Source: Erythrobacteraceae bacterium CCH12-C2 | Lineage (GTDB): Bacteria; Pseudomonadota; Alphaproteobacteria; Sphingomonadales; Sphingomonadaceae | Direction: 5' to 3' | Assembly: GCA_001556995.1 (NCBI GenBank) | Contig: LSKF01000150.1 | Location: 1 to 64,000 of the forward strand | Length of the DNA: 64,000 bases | Shown: in pieces, positions 56,219-64,000 of the stretch | How positions within the stretch are numbered: position 1 is the stretch's first letter | How the letters are laid out: every line of letters starts with the position of its first letter | Translations under genes and position numbers: made by a program | Notes under the pieces: generated by a model | What the model saw: the letters and a program-made list of their open reading frames with translations, nothing else | Told to the model about the DNA's origin: nothing | The model's database searches: none

Positions 56219-56986
56219 TCACCCCAGCATCGCCATCCCGCCGTTCACATGCAGCGTTTCGCCCGTGACATAGGCCGCCTCGCGGCTGGCGAGAAAGGCG
56301 ACCGCAGCGCCGATTTCGGCGCCCTCGCCCATCCGGCCCATCGGGATGCGGCCATTGATCGCGGCCTGCTGCTTCTCGTCGAGCGCGGCGGTCATCGCGG
56401 TGCGGATGAAGCCGGGGGCGACGCAGTTCGCCGTGATCCCGCGGCTCGCCACTTCCTGTGCGAAGGCCTTGGTCATGCCGGTGAGGCCCGCCTTGGCGGC
56501 GCAGTAGTTCATCTGGCCCGGATTGCCGGTGGCGCCCACAACGCTGGTGATGTTGATGATCCGCCCGAAACGCGCCTTCATCATCGGCTTGGCGCAGCTA
56601 CGCATCAGGCGGAAGCTAGCTTCGAGGTTGATGCGGATCACGTGATCCCACTCCTCGTCCTTCATTCGCATACCGAGATTATCGCGTGTGATCCCGGCAT
56701 TGTTGACGAGGATGTCGATGCCGCCCAGCGTATCGAGCATCGCCGGGATCAGTTCCTCGACCTGCGTCGTGTTACCAAGATCGCAGGTGATCTCGACATG
56801 GCCGTCATGATCGTGGTGCGGATAGGTTTCGTTGAGCTCATCGCGAAAGGCGCGCAGCTTCGCCGCATTCGAGCCCGACAGTGCCAGCCGCGCGCCTTGC
56901 GATGCGAGCGCATGGGCAATGCTCGATCCGATCCCGCCCGATGCGCCGGTCACCAGCGCGTTCATGCCCTTCAGTGAAAACATCAT
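56219..56986 (-). CDS. fabG: 3-oxoacyl-ACP reductase
   Basis: NADPH-dependent reduction of beta-ketoacyl-ACP in fatty acid synthesis; 255 residues. TGASGGIG cofactor motif, NNAGITRDNL, catalytic Ser in NITSVVG and YCAAK, and ETLHVNGGMAML at the C-terminus are all FabG-specific. The start (ATGATG at 56986/56983) overlaps the fabD stop and follows AAGGAG, so fabD and fabG are translationally coupled. The usual next genes acpP and fabF are absent; dnaN follows instead. Confidence 0.95.
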   Translation of the reverse strand: MMFSLKGMNALVTGASGGIGSSIAHALASQGARLALSGSNAAKLRAFRDELNETYPHHDHDGHVEITCDLGNTTQVEELIPAMLDTLGGIDILVNNAGITRDNLGMRMKDEEWDHVIRINLEASFRLMRSCAKPMMKARFGRIINITSVVGATGNPGQMNYCAAKAGLTGMTKAFAQEVASRGITANCVAPGFIRTAMTAALDEKQQAAINGRIPMGRMGEGAEIGAAVAFLASREAAYVTGETLHVNGGMAMLG

Positions 56987-57924
56987 GCGATCTCCTTCGC
57001 AAAGGCCTCTAGATCGGCCATTGTCACGAGGCTCACCACATGGGCCTCCTTGTCAATCCTGTTGACCATCGGCGCCAGGACCTTGCCGCCCAGTTCGACG
57101 AAGTGCTCCACGCCGTCAGCACGCATTTGCAGAATGCTCTCGCGCCAGCGCACCCGGCCTGTGACTTGCTCAACCAGCAGCGCGCGTTCGGCGTCAGGAT
57201 CGGTGACGGCGCTCGCGGTGACATTGGCATAGAGCGGCAAGGTAAAGGCTTGCAGGGCCGTTCCGGCGAGCGCCTCCGCCATGCGCGCGGCTGCCGGGGC
57301 CATGAGCGAGGAATGGAAAGGGGCCGAGACGTTGAGGATCATGCCGCGCTTGATCCCATGCTCCTTGACCTGCGCCACGGCCCGCTCGATGGCGGCCGTG
57401 TGGCCTGAGATCACCACCTGCGAGGGATCATTGTCATTGGCGACCTCGCACACCTGCCCCTGCGCCGCTGCCTCGGCCAGCGCCTGCGCCTGAGCGAGAT
57501 CGGCACCGAGCAGCACTGCCATGGTTCCCTCGCCGAGCGGCACGGCGGCCTGCATTGCCTGACCGCGCAACTTAAGCAGTCGGGCGGTATCGGCGAGATT
57601 GAACGCACCGACCGCGCAAAGCGCCGCATATTCACCCAGCGAATGGCCCGCCACGCAATCGCCCGCAGCGGTCAGTTTGATCCCGAAATCCTGCTCCAGC
57701 ACCCGCATCGTCGCAATGGCATTGGCCATGATCGCAGGCTGTGCGTTTTCGGTGAGGGTCAGCTCCTCCTCCGGTCCGTCACGCATCAATACGGCAAGCT
57801 TCTGTTTCAGCGCCTCGTCTACCTCGCCAAACACCTCACGCGCCGCCGCGCTGGCTTCGGCGAGTTCTGCCCCCATGCCGACTTTCTGGCTGCCCTGCCC
57901 CGGAAAAAGAAACGCGCGCATCAT
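56983..57924 (-). CDS. fabD: Malonyl-CoA:ACP transacylase
   Basis: Loads malonyl groups onto ACP; 313 residues from the ATG at 57924 (ATGATG, after AGAGG). FLFPGQGSQKVGMG is the N-terminal signature; the catalytic Ser is in AGHSLGEYAAL, Arg in LLKLRGQAM and His in NVSAPFHSSLM. A longer start at 58059 would add about 45 unrelated residues. It overlaps fabG by 4 bases. Confidence 0.96.
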   Translation of the reverse strand: MMRAFLFPGQGSQKVGMGAELAEASAAAREVFGEVDEALKQKLAVLMRDGPEEELTLTENAQPAIMANAIATMRVLEQDFGIKLTAAGDCVAGHSLGEYAALCAVGAFNLADTARLLKLRGQAMQAAVPLGEGTMAVLLGADLAQAQALAEAAAQGQVCEVANDNDPSQVVISGHTAAIERAVAQVKEHGIKRGMILNVSAPFHSSLMAPAAARMAEALAGTALQAFTLPLYANVTASAVTDPDAERALLVEQVTGRVRWRESILQMRADGVEHFVELGGKVLAPMVNRIDKEAHVVSLVTMADLEAFAKEIA

Positions 57925-57953
57925 CCGACCTCTTATGGTTTTGGCGCGCGCCG

Positions 57954-58784
57954 CTACGGCTTTGAGGGCGGACTGGCAAGGCCGAAGGGCACAACCCTGT
58001 TGGCAGAATAGTGCCCGATCAGCGCGCGGCCGAGATAGGGGATCCCTGCCCGCGCGCACCAGAAGCGGGCGATCTCTTCCTCGCTCTGGCCGAATTCAAC
58101 GTAGTTTTCCGGCACATCGGTCACCGCCCCTAACCGCAAGCCGGCCAATCGGGGAAGCGTGTTAGCGAGGTGAAAGAACAGGCGGTCGACGGAATAGAGA
58201 TGCTCAGCCACTTCCTCGACCATGACGACATGGCCGGTCAGGTCGGGCATCATTGGTGTGCCCTGCAGCATCGCCAGCGTAATGAGGTTGAAGGCCGCAG
58301 CAGGCGTGGTGCCATCAAGGCTCGGTTCGACCCCGCTGGTATCCCCGGCGAGCCAGCGCAGCACCCGCCGGATCGCCTCACGCCCGCCCTCGGATCGGGA
58401 ACTGACCGGCATGTGGCCATGCACACTCTGCCCGATCCCGTTGCGATAGAGCGCAGCGAGCAGATAGCCGGCGTCAGAAAAGCCTACATAAGTCTTGGCC
58501 CGTGCCGCTGCGTTCATCTGCGCCACGGCCGCTTCGGCAATGCGGTTCGAGCCATAGCCGCCCTTGGCGAACCACACGACATCGAAAGCGGGATCATTCG
58601 CACATTCGAGCAGTGCGGTCAGGCGCCGTAAGTCATCCCCGGCAAAATGCCCGGCGCGTTCGAAGCACTGCTCGTGAAAGGTGACCCGGTGCGCCGGAAA
58701 CTCCTCCGCCACAAGCGCGATGAGCGCATCGCGCTGCTCGTGGGTGATCGGGGTTGCAGGGGCACAGATTGCGATATTTGTCAT
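57954..58784 (-). CDS. ldcA: LD-carboxypeptidase, S66 family
   Basis: Cytoplasmic serine peptidase that trims the terminal D-Ala from recycled murein tetrapeptide; 276 residues. ICAPATPITHEQRDAL is the family N-terminus. The nucleophile Ser is in FAKGGYGSNRI, the N-terminal oxyanion region is in VGFSDAGYL, the Glu is in VVMVEEVAEHLYSVDR, and the His is near the C-terminus (IGHYSANRVVPFG). It has no signal peptide. Divergently paired with an Mpl-like ligase across 55 bases, which suggests a peptidoglycan recycling module. Confidence 0.87.
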   Translation of the reverse strand: MTNIAICAPATPITHEQRDALIALVAEEFPAHRVTFHEQCFERAGHFAGDDLRRLTALLECANDPAFDVVWFAKGGYGSNRIAEAAVAQMNAAARAKTYVGFSDAGYLLAALYRNGIGQSVHGHMPVSSRSEGGREAIRRVLRWLAGDTSGVEPSLDGTTPAAAFNLITLAMLQGTPMMPDLTGHVVMVEEVAEHLYSVDRLFFHLANTLPRLAGLRLGAVTDVPENYVEFGQSEEEIARFWCARAGIPYLGRALIGHYSANRVVPFGLASPPSKP

Positions 58785-58839
58785 GTCTCAGGACTAGGGC
58801 GCTTGTCAGCTTTGGCGCAAGTCAATAACCACGGACAAC

Positions 58840-60267
58840 ATGGATAACGGGGCCATCACAGGGACGATTGCAGGGCGTCCGCTTTTCTTTTGCGGCATCG
58901 GTGGATCGGGCATGATGCCGCTCGCGCAGATTGCCAAAGGTCTTGGGCACCCGGTTGCGGGTTCCGACCGCAGCCGGGATCAGGGGCGCACCCCAGAGAA
59001 GTTCGCCTGGCTGGCTGCCAATGGTTTCGACCTGTTCCCGCAAGATGGGACCGGCGTGAGCTCGCCTGACCAGATCCTGATTGCCTCAGCCGCAATTGAG
59101 GACACTGTGCCTGAAGTGGCGCAGGCGAAGGCGCTGGGATGCCAGCGAATGAGCCGAGCAGAACTGCTGGCGCTGCTGTTTAACGATGCCGGCTATTCGA
59201 TTGCGGTCGGCGGCACGTCGGGCAAATCAACCGTCACCGGCATGATCGCTTGGATCCTGGAGGAGGCCGGGCACGATCCCACGGTGATGAACGGCGCGGT
59301 GATGAAGAACTTCGTCACGCCGGAAAACCCCTTTGCCAGCGCGCGTGTCGGCCGTTCGCCTGTGTTCGTCAGCGAGGTCGACGAGAGCGACGGATCGATT
59401 GCGCTCTATCGTCCGACAATTGGTGTGCTCTTGAACGTCAGCATCGATCACAAGAGCATCGAGGAATTGCGGGCGCTCTTCGGCGATTTTCTCGCCGCGT
59501 CTGGGTGTGCTGTGATCAATCTCGATAACGGGGAAGCGGGTCATTTGCGTTACCGCAACCGCCAGCAGGTGACCTTCGGGATTCAGGCACGCGGTGCCGA
59601 CATCTCAGTTGAACCCGATTCAATCGATGCGAGCGAATTCGGCATTCGCGCCGCAGTGATCGACAATAACCGGCGCGAGGTGTTTCCGCTGATCTTGCCG
59701 ATGCCGGGCATTCACAATCTCTCAAACGCGCTGGCAGCGATCGCTGCCACGAGCGCTGCGGGCATCGACGTAGGCTTCTCCGCCTATGCGCTGCGCAATT
59801 TCAATGGTCTCGCGCGGCGGTTCGACCTGATCGGAATCTCGCCGTTGGGCATCAAGGTGATCGACGATTTTGGGCACAATCCCGAAAAATGCGCCGCAAC
59901 CCTGAAAACGCTGAAGGCAATGCCCGGCCGGGTGATCGCCTTCTTTCAGCCGCACGGCTATGGCCCCTTGCGACAGATGGGGCGCGAGCTGGCGGAGACT
60001 TTTGCCCGGGTGCTCGGTCCGGACGACATCACCATCCTTTGTGATCCGGTCTATTTTGGCGGAACGGTCGACCGCAGCGAGGGCAGTGAACGGATCGTCG
60101 ATCTGATCAATGCCGCGGGCGGAAAGGCCGAATACATCGCGGCCCGTTCGGACTGCGCTGACAGGATCGTGACGCTGGCCCAGCCCGGTGATCGGATCGT
60201 GGTAATGGGCGCGCGCGATGATACGCTCACGGAGTTTGCGCAATCGCTGCTCGCCCGCCTGCCCTGA
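58840..60267 (+). CDS. mpl: Mur ligase family protein, MurC/Mpl-like
   Basis: A 475-residue Mur ligase. N-terminal FFCGIGGSGMMPLAQIAKGLGH is the UDP-MurNAc-binding domain of the MurC/Mpl type; the ATP P-loop is VGGTSGKSTVTGMI; VSEVDESDGS and LLNVSIDHKSIEEL are the central-domain metal and carbamate blocks; FNGLARRFDLIG and DDFGHNPEKCAATLKTL mark the C-terminal domain. Mpl links recycled tripeptide to UDP-MurNAc, while MurC adds L-Ala. The divergent LD-carboxypeptidase, which produces that tripeptide, favours Mpl; the symbol is therefore a context-based call. Confidence 0.8.
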   Translation: MDNGAITGTIAGRPLFFCGIGGSGMMPLAQIAKGLGHPVAGSDRSRDQGRTPEKFAWLAANGFDLFPQDGTGVSSPDQILIASAAIEDTVPEVAQAKALGCQRMSRAELLALLFNDAGYSIAVGGTSGKSTVTGMIAWILEEAGHDPTVMNGAVMKNFVTPENPFASARVGRSPVFVSEVDESDGSIALYRPTIGVLLNVSIDHKSIEELRALFGDFLAASGCAVINLDNGEAGHLRYRNRQQVTFGIQARGADISVEPDSIDASEFGIRAAVIDNNRREVFPLILPMPGIHNLSNALAAIAATSAAGIDVGFSAYALRNFNGLARRFDLIGISPLGIKVIDDFGHNPEKCAATLKTLKAMPGRVIAFFQPHGYGPLRQMGRELAETFARVLGPDDITILCDPVYFGGTVDRSEGSERIVDLINAAGGKAEYIAARSDCADRIVTLAQPGDRIVVMGARDDTLTEFAQSLLARLP

Positions 60268-60302
60268 GCCTGTACCAGCGCGCGGCGCGCCATGCTTGGC
60301 GG

Positions 60303-60539
60303 ATGCTCGGCGTTCTGACGCTGGCGGTGGGCCTGGTGCTGGTGGTCGACCGGGTTTACGGCCATTCGACCCTCGCCTTTGCCGCGGCGATCATGCTTTT
60401 GGTGATCGCCAATGCCCCAATGCTGCGGTTCAATTGCCCGCGCTGCGGCAAAAACGCCTTCTTCCGCGGGATTTTTGTGGTGCTATGGCCCAACCGGACA
60501 TGCACACGCTGCGGCGAGGATCTCGATCAGGCGGCGTAA
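60303..60539 (+). CDS. Small membrane protein with C-terminal zinc ribbon
   Basis: A 78-residue protein. Two hydrophobic helices (LGVLTLAVGLVLVVDRV and LAFAAAIMLLVIANAPML) are followed by a zinc-ribbon-like pair FNCPRCGKNAF and RTCTRCGEDLDQ. It begins 36 bases after the Mur ligase stop and may be co-transcribed. Its last 13 bases overlap the end of the convergent transglutaminase-like gene. Not recognised as a named family; the Cys pairs and length make it a credible gene. Confidence 0.7.
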   Translation: MLGVLTLAVGLVLVVDRVYGHSTLAFAAAIMLLVIANAPMLRFNCPRCGKNAFFRGIFVVLWPNRTCTRCGEDLDQAA

Positions 60540-61339
60540 GGTGCCACCGGCGCGGGATCGATGGCGAACGCCTCGACCATCACGCTTTGGCTGTTCATGA
60601 CCAGCGGTCCAAAGGCAGTCAGAAAGGCAACATCGCCGCTGTCGCGTCCGATGCCGATCTTGGCGATCTCGCTCGCGCCCGCCATGCCAGTGGGATCGAC
60701 CAGATGCCAGGCCCCGTCGAGAAACACTTCGGCCACGGCATGAAAGTCGGGTGGGTTGACCCCGGGGGCATAGACACTGGCGATCCGTGCGGGGATCTCG
60801 CCGGCGCGCGCAAGGGTGATCAGCAAGTGAGCATAATCGCGGCATACGCCCATACCGCTATGAAAGGTGTCGACCGCGGTTGTCTCGACTGTGCTCGCAC
60901 CGGGTACATAGGACATGTGCCCGGCCACCCAGTCGCGGATAGCATGGATGCGGGCCCCGCCCTGAAGGGCGCCGAAACGGGCCTCGACGAAATCGGTGAA
61001 CTGGTGCGAAGGGCAGTAGCGCGACGGCAGCAGGTATTGCACGGTCTCGCCCGGCAGGCGGTGCGGCGGCAGCGCCGGAAGGGCGGCAATGTCGCTGACC
61101 GGGCGCGCAATGCTGACTTCGGCGCTGTAGTCCACCACAAGACGGCCTTCGGCGCGCAGCCAGATGCGTGTCCCGATATTGTCCTGAGCGGGAACGCGAA
61201 ACAGGGCATAGCAAGGGGTCACGGCGAGGTGACGATGGGTGACGCGCTGATCCGGCAAATCCGCTGCTTCCACCTGCAACAGCACATCACAGGGCCGCGC
61301 GAACCAATAATCAAGCTGCACGTTGATCCGCAGGTTCAC
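60527..61339 (-). CDS. Transglutaminase-like cysteine peptidase family protein
   Basis: A 270-residue protein. The N-terminal beta-rich half (INVQLDYWFARPCDVLLQVEAA, then SAEVSIARPVSDI) is the bacterial transglutaminase N domain. The catalytic triad sits in SGMGVCRDYAHLLITLAR (Cys), FHAVAEVFLDGAWHLVDPTG (His and Asp). No signal peptide, so cytoplasmic. Bacterial members are mostly uncharacterised and thought to act as peptidases or amidases. It overlaps the convergent zinc-ribbon gene by 13 bases. Confidence 0.87.
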   Translation of the reverse strand: MNLRINVQLDYWFARPCDVLLQVEAADLPDQRVTHRHLAVTPCYALFRVPAQDNIGTRIWLRAEGRLVVDYSAEVSIARPVSDIAALPALPPHRLPGETVQYLLPSRYCPSHQFTDFVEARFGALQGGARIHAIRDWVAGHMSYVPGASTVETTAVDTFHSGMGVCRDYAHLLITLARAGEIPARIASVYAPGVNPPDFHAVAEVFLDGAWHLVDPTGMAGASEIAKIGIGRDSGDVAFLTAFGPLVMNSQSVMVEAFAIDPAPVAPYAA

Positions 61340-61389
61340 GAGTCGCGTTCCAATCGCTGAAAGACCCGCGTAGCCGTGGGCGCGATCCT

Positions 61390-62040
61390 TTAGCCGGCGC
61401 TGCGCTCCAGCGCCAGCCGCCCCGCTTCTTCGCGCGCCATTGCCCGTTGGCAGGCCGACCGCCCGGTCAGGCGGGCGCGGTAGGCCTTGAGGCTGTCGGG
61501 CACACCTTCGTCGAGACCGACTCTCTGCGCTAGGATCAGCGCATAGCCGGCGCAGATGTCAGCGACCGTGAAGCGGTCAGCACACAGGAATTCGCGGCCC
61601 TCCAATCGCTGTTCCACCTTCACCAGGCGCTTGTGAAACCACTTGGCATAGGCCTCCCCCGCTGCCTGAAGACCCTTGTCCTTCTCGAACAGGCAGAAGC
61701 GCATGTAGACGGTCTGCGGAAAGGTGATCGTCGCGTCGGCGTGGTAGGTGTAGTCCAGATATTCGCCATAATCGCGCTCACCCGGCGCGATGGCGAGCGG
61801 GGTGCGGCCTTGGCGTGTGGCGAGGTAATGCGCGATGGCGCAGCTCTCCGTCATTCGGGTCTCGCCATCGATCAGCAGGGGCACCGTGCCGAGCGGGTTG
61901 AGGCCCAGATATTCGGGCGCCAGAAATCGCGGCGGGAACGGCAGGATATTGAGGTCGATCTCAACGCCCGCCTCCTCCGCCGCCCAAGTGGCGCGCAAAC
62001 CGCGCGAAAGCGCGCAGGTGTACAGGATCGGTCTGGTCAT
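61390..62040 (-). CDS. Glutathione S-transferase family protein
   Basis: A 216-residue GST. The thioredoxin-fold N-terminus runs from ILYTCALSRGLRATWAAEEAG to the cis-Pro GTVPLLIDG and the glutathione-binding Glu-Ser in MTESCAIAHYLATR. The helical C-terminal domain includes FLCADRFTVADICAGYAL, the conserved N-capping box. Cytoplasmic; substrate unknown. Nine bases separate it from the DUF808 gene upstream on the same strand. Confidence 0.88.
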   Translation of the reverse strand: MTRPILYTCALSRGLRATWAAEEAGVEIDLNILPFPPRFLAPEYLGLNPLGTVPLLIDGETRMTESCAIAHYLATRQGRTPLAIAPGERDYGEYLDYTYHADATITFPQTVYMRFCLFEKDKGLQAAGEAYAKWFHKRLVKVEQRLEGREFLCADRFTVADICAGYALILAQRVGLDEGVPDSLKAYRARLTGRSACQRAMAREEAGRLALERSAG

Positions 62041-62049
62041 AAGCCGGGA

Positions 62050-62997
62050 TTAGTGGGCTTTGTCTGCGCCGACACCCAGCACTTTGTGCAGGACGAAGGC
62101 GATGATCGTGCCGAGGATCAATCCGAACACAGCCGACAGCGTCGTCGCCGTCAGCCACCCAAGCACACCGCCCGCCGCACCTGCCAGCTCATGCACCGCG
62201 TGCTCCGCGCCGTGGATCGGCGTATAGAGCCCATCCCACCCGAGCTTGTGCAGGCTGTCGACGACGATATGCCCGCCGACCCACAGCATCGCCGCCGTGC
62301 CGATGATCGAAAGCGCCACCAGAAGCTGCGGCACAAAGCGCAGCAGGAACCGTCCGAAAGCCTGCGCGCCCTTGTTGGCCTTCTGCGTCAGGTGCAGCCC
62401 GATATCATCGAGCTTCACAATCAGCCCGACCGCGCCATAGACCGCCACGGTGACGGCCACCGCCACCAGCGCCAACACCGCGCCGCGCATGACAAGGCTC
62501 TCGTCGGCAACTTCGGCTAGCGCAATCGCCATGATTTCGGCCGACAGGATGAAGTCGGTGCGGATCGCCCCGCCGACGCGTTCGTTTTCGAAAGCGACCG
62601 GATCGGTAATCTCGTCCTCCAGCGTCTCGCCGTGCTTGGCGAAACCGAGCTTTTCCATCACCTTTTCCGCGCCCTCGTAACACAGGAAGGCGCCGCCGAT
62701 GATCAGCAGATAGGTAATCGCTTGAGGCAGGAATTCGGACAGGAGCAGCGCGCCGGGCAGCAGAAAGACCAACTTGTTCTTGAGGCTGCCCTTGGTGATC
62801 TTCCAGATGATCGGCAGCTCGCGCGCAGGGGAAAGGCCGGTGACATAGCTCGGCGTAACCGCCGCATCGTCGATCACCACGCCCGCCGTCTTGGTACCCG
62901 CCCGTCCGGCGGCCACCGCAACATCATCGACCGAGGCCGAGGCGGCCTTGGCGATCACCGAAATATCATCCAGCAGCGCGACGAGTCCTGATGGCAC
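62050..62997 (-). CDS. DUF808 family membrane protein (YedI-like)
   Basis: A 315-residue multi-pass inner-membrane protein. MPSGLVALLDDISVIAKAASASVDDVA and GRAGTKTAGVVIDDAAVTPSYV are the diagnostic N-terminal blocks of DUF808/YedI. Several membrane helices follow (FLLPGALLLSEFLPQAITYLLIIGGAFL, then VLALVAVAVTVAVYGAVGLIV, and a C-terminal pair before FVLHKVLG). Function unknown in all organisms. Divergent from the rpsF operon. Confidence 0.87.
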   Translation of the reverse strand: MPSGLVALLDDISVIAKAASASVDDVAVAAGRAGTKTAGVVIDDAAVTPSYVTGLSPARELPIIWKITKGSLKNKLVFLLPGALLLSEFLPQAITYLLIIGGAFLCYEGAEKVMEKLGFAKHGETLEDEITDPVAFENERVGGAIRTDFILSAEIMAIALAEVADESLVMRGAVLALVAVAVTVAVYGAVGLIVKLDDIGLHLTQKANKGAQAFGRFLLRFVPQLLVALSIIGTAAMLWVGGHIVVDSLHKLGWDGLYTPIHGAEHAVHELAGAAGGVLGWLTATTLSAVFGLILGTIIAFVLHKVLGVGADKAH

Positions 62998-63147
62998 GGA
63001 AGTCTTCCCCTAGTTGTCGGATATGCAACCCGCGCTTGCCCTGCCTGTTCCCGCCGGACAAGACTTGCAATTCATCGCCAAAGCTGTAAGGGGCCGCGCT
63101 TCGCATGGGAACCGCCCGGCGATGTATCGAAGAAAGCCGGAGGGGCC

Positions 63148-63164
63148 CTGCGCATGTCGCGCAG
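63148..63164 (+). promoter_or_regulatory. Hairpin in the rpsF leader, possible S6:S18 autoregulatory site
   Basis: The 205 bases before rpsF contain no gene. CTGCGC and GCGCAG form a perfect 6-base stem around ATGTC, 39 bases before the ATG, next to a GCCGGAGGGG segment. Many bacteria have an S6:S18-binding leader with a CCG-containing bulge here. I cannot fold the full structure reliably, so the assignment is tentative. Confidence 0.3.
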
Positions 63165-63202
63165 ATCAGCCAGCGATCGGCATGGAAGTGAAAGGACGCA
63201 AG

Positions 63203-63568
63203 ATGGCTCTGTACGAGCACGTCTTTCTTGCGCGTCAGGATCTGAGCCAGGCTCAGGTTGACGCGCTGGCGGCGCAAGCCACCGAAATCATCGAAGCCAA
63301 CAACGGCAAGGTCACCAAGACCGAAACCTGGGGCCTCAAGTCGCTCGCCTACAAGATCGAGCGTAACCGCAAGGCGCATTACGTGCTGCTCAACATCGAT
63401 GCCCCCGGCAGCGTTGTCGCAGAACTCGAGCGTCAGACCCGTATCAACGAAGACATCATCCGCTACATGACCATCCGCGTCGACGAGCACGAGGAAGGTC
63501 CCAGCGTGATGATGCGCAAGAACGACCGCGAGCGGAAGCGCCGCGAAACCCGTGAGGAGCGCGACTGA
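63203..63568 (+). CDS. rpsF: 30S ribosomal protein S6
   Basis: Small-subunit protein that binds S18 on 16S rRNA; 121 residues from the ATG at 63203 (AAAGGACGCAAG upstream). [48 protein letters not shown] and [18 protein letters not shown] are canonical. The basic C-terminal tail ([11 protein letters not shown]) is typical of alphaproteobacteria. The stop overlaps the rpsR start by one base (TGATG). Confidence 0.97.
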   Translation: MALYEHVFLARQDLSQAQVDALAAQATEIIEANNGKVTKTETWGLKSLAYKIERNRKAHYVLLNIDAPGSVVAELERQTRINEDIIRYMTIRVDEHEEGPSVMMRKNDRERKRRETREERD

Positions 63569-63792
63569 TGGCCCGCCCGTTTTTCCGCCGCCGCAAGTCC
63601 TGCCCGTTCGCGGCCAAAGACGCCCCCAAGATCGATTACAAGGACGTGCGCCTGCTGCAGGGCTTCATGTCCGAGCGTGGCAAGATCGTGCCTTCGCGCA
63701 TCACCGCCGTTTCGGCGAAGAAGCAGCGTGAACTGGCCCAGGCGATCAAGCGCGCCCGCCAGATCGGCCTCCTGCCGTTCATCGTGAAGTAA
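63568..63792 (+). CDS. rpsR: 30S ribosomal protein S18
   Basis: A 74-residue small-subunit protein. [38 protein letters not shown] and [24 protein letters not shown] are the full family pattern. It lacks the additional cysteines of zinc-binding S18 paralogues. Coupled to rpsF by a one-base overlap and 14 bases upstream of rplI. Confidence 0.97.
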   Translation: MARPFFRRRKSCPFAAKDAPKIDYKDVRLLQGFMSERGKIVPSRITAVSAKKQRELAQAIKRARQIGLLPFIVK

Positions 63793-63806
63793 GAGGAGAA
63801 GGACAG

Positions 63807-64000
63807 ATGGATATCATTCTCCTTGAGCGCATCGAAAAGCTCGGCTCGATCGGTGACGTCGTCACCGTGAAGGACGGCTATGCGCGCAACTTCCTGCTGC
63901 CGCAGAAGAAGGCCCTTCGCGCAAACGAAGCCAACCGGAAGGTGTTCGAAGCCAACCGCGACCGCCTCGAAAAGGAAAACGCCGAGCGCCGCACCGCTGC
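63807..64000 (+). CDS. rplI: 50S ribosomal protein L9, N-terminal part (cut by window edge)
   Basis: About 64 residues are present. [37 protein letters not shown] is the L9 N-terminal domain with the rRNA-binding surface; the connecting helix begins in the Glu/Arg-rich end ([12 protein letters not shown]). The ATG at 63807 follows AAGAGGAGAAGGAC. The C-terminal domain lies outside the window. Confidence 0.96.
   Translation, partial: MDIILLERIEKLGSIGDVVTVKDGYARNFLLPQKKALRANEANRKVFEANRDRLEKENAERRTA

Overview
The window is a G+C-rich (about two thirds by eye), gene-dense chromosomal segment of an alphaproteobacterium. The gene set points to Sphingomonadales and probably an Erythrobacter/Porphyrobacter-like lineage. 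It includes one LolC/E-type permease with LolD, an ECF42-like sigma factor with a DGPF (YciI) partner, PHA synthase with an intracellular depolymerase, an Mpl-like Mur ligase, and a palindromic repeat of a kind I associate with sphingomonads. This placement is inference from gene content. No rRNA, tRNA, CRISPR array, transposase or prophage gene was seen, and no stretch longer than 300 bases lacks a gene.

Layout. 1-4.0 kb (minus): 5' part of dnaE, a small membrane protein, glutathione peroxidase, lolD and lolC. 4.2-6.9 kb (plus): purF, an SDR, a single-domain PilZ protein. 6.9-10.6 kb (minus): a serine hydrolase, photolyase, a DUF457-type membrane hydrolase. 10.7-12.2 kb (plus): an HSL-type esterase overlapping rppH. 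12.2-17.7 kb (minus): TPR protein, RsmB-like methyltransferase, guaB, a lipoprotein M28 peptidase and a 3-hydroxybutyrate dehydrogenase. 17.8-19.2 kb (plus): ypfJ-like metallopeptidase and an overlapping secreted protein. 19.2-21.3 kb (minus): a BlaI/BlaR1-like repressor-sensor pair under two TACANNTGTA operators. 21.4-23.0 kb (plus): a phytase-like/cyclophilin fusion. 23-25.6 kb (minus): a TetR regulator with two hotdog thioesterases behind a perfect palindrome, and a secreted C13 peptidase. 25.7-26.2 kb (plus): parDE. 26.3-28.9 kb (minus): sdhCDA without sdhB. 29-30.7 kb (plus): SDR and prmA. 30.8-43.9 kb (minus): sigma factor/DGPF pair, ligA, two paralogous lipoprotein hydrolases, a low-G+C WYL-TerB-like gene, recN, bamD, two CsgG-like secreted paralogues and lepA. 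43.9-49.0 kb (minus): two paralogous GGDEF-EAL-PilZ proteins. 49.2-53.8 kb (plus): phaC, phaZ, a D-aminoacylase-like amidohydrolase. 53.8-58.8 kb (minus): DUF2855, dnaN, fabG, fabD, LD-carboxypeptidase. 58.8-60.5 kb (plus): Mpl-like ligase and a zinc-ribbon membrane protein. 60.5-63.0 kb (minus): transglutaminase-like protein, GST, DUF808 protein. 63.2-64 kb (plus): rpsF-rpsR-rplI.

Working groups: envelope biogenesis (LolCD, BamD, LdcA/Mpl peptidoglycan recycling, FabD/FabG); carbon storage (PhaC, PhaZ, and 3-hydroxybutyrate dehydrogenase elsewhere in the window); cyclic-di-GMP signalling (two GGDEF-EAL-PilZ proteins and a lone PilZ protein); genome maintenance (DnaE, DnaN, LigA, RecN, photolyase).

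The most notable signals are: a palindromic repeat translated in frame inside dnaE, with two intergenic copies, one of which seems to supply the photolyase ribosome-binding site; paired BlaI-type operators in front of a BlaR1-like protein with a non-penicillin-binding sensor region; a degenerate EAL paralogue beside an intact one; two CsgG-like paralogues without lipoboxes; a phytase-like/cyclophilin fusion; a low-G+C WYL-TerB-like gene stitched into an overlapping operon; and a composition dip inside ligA.
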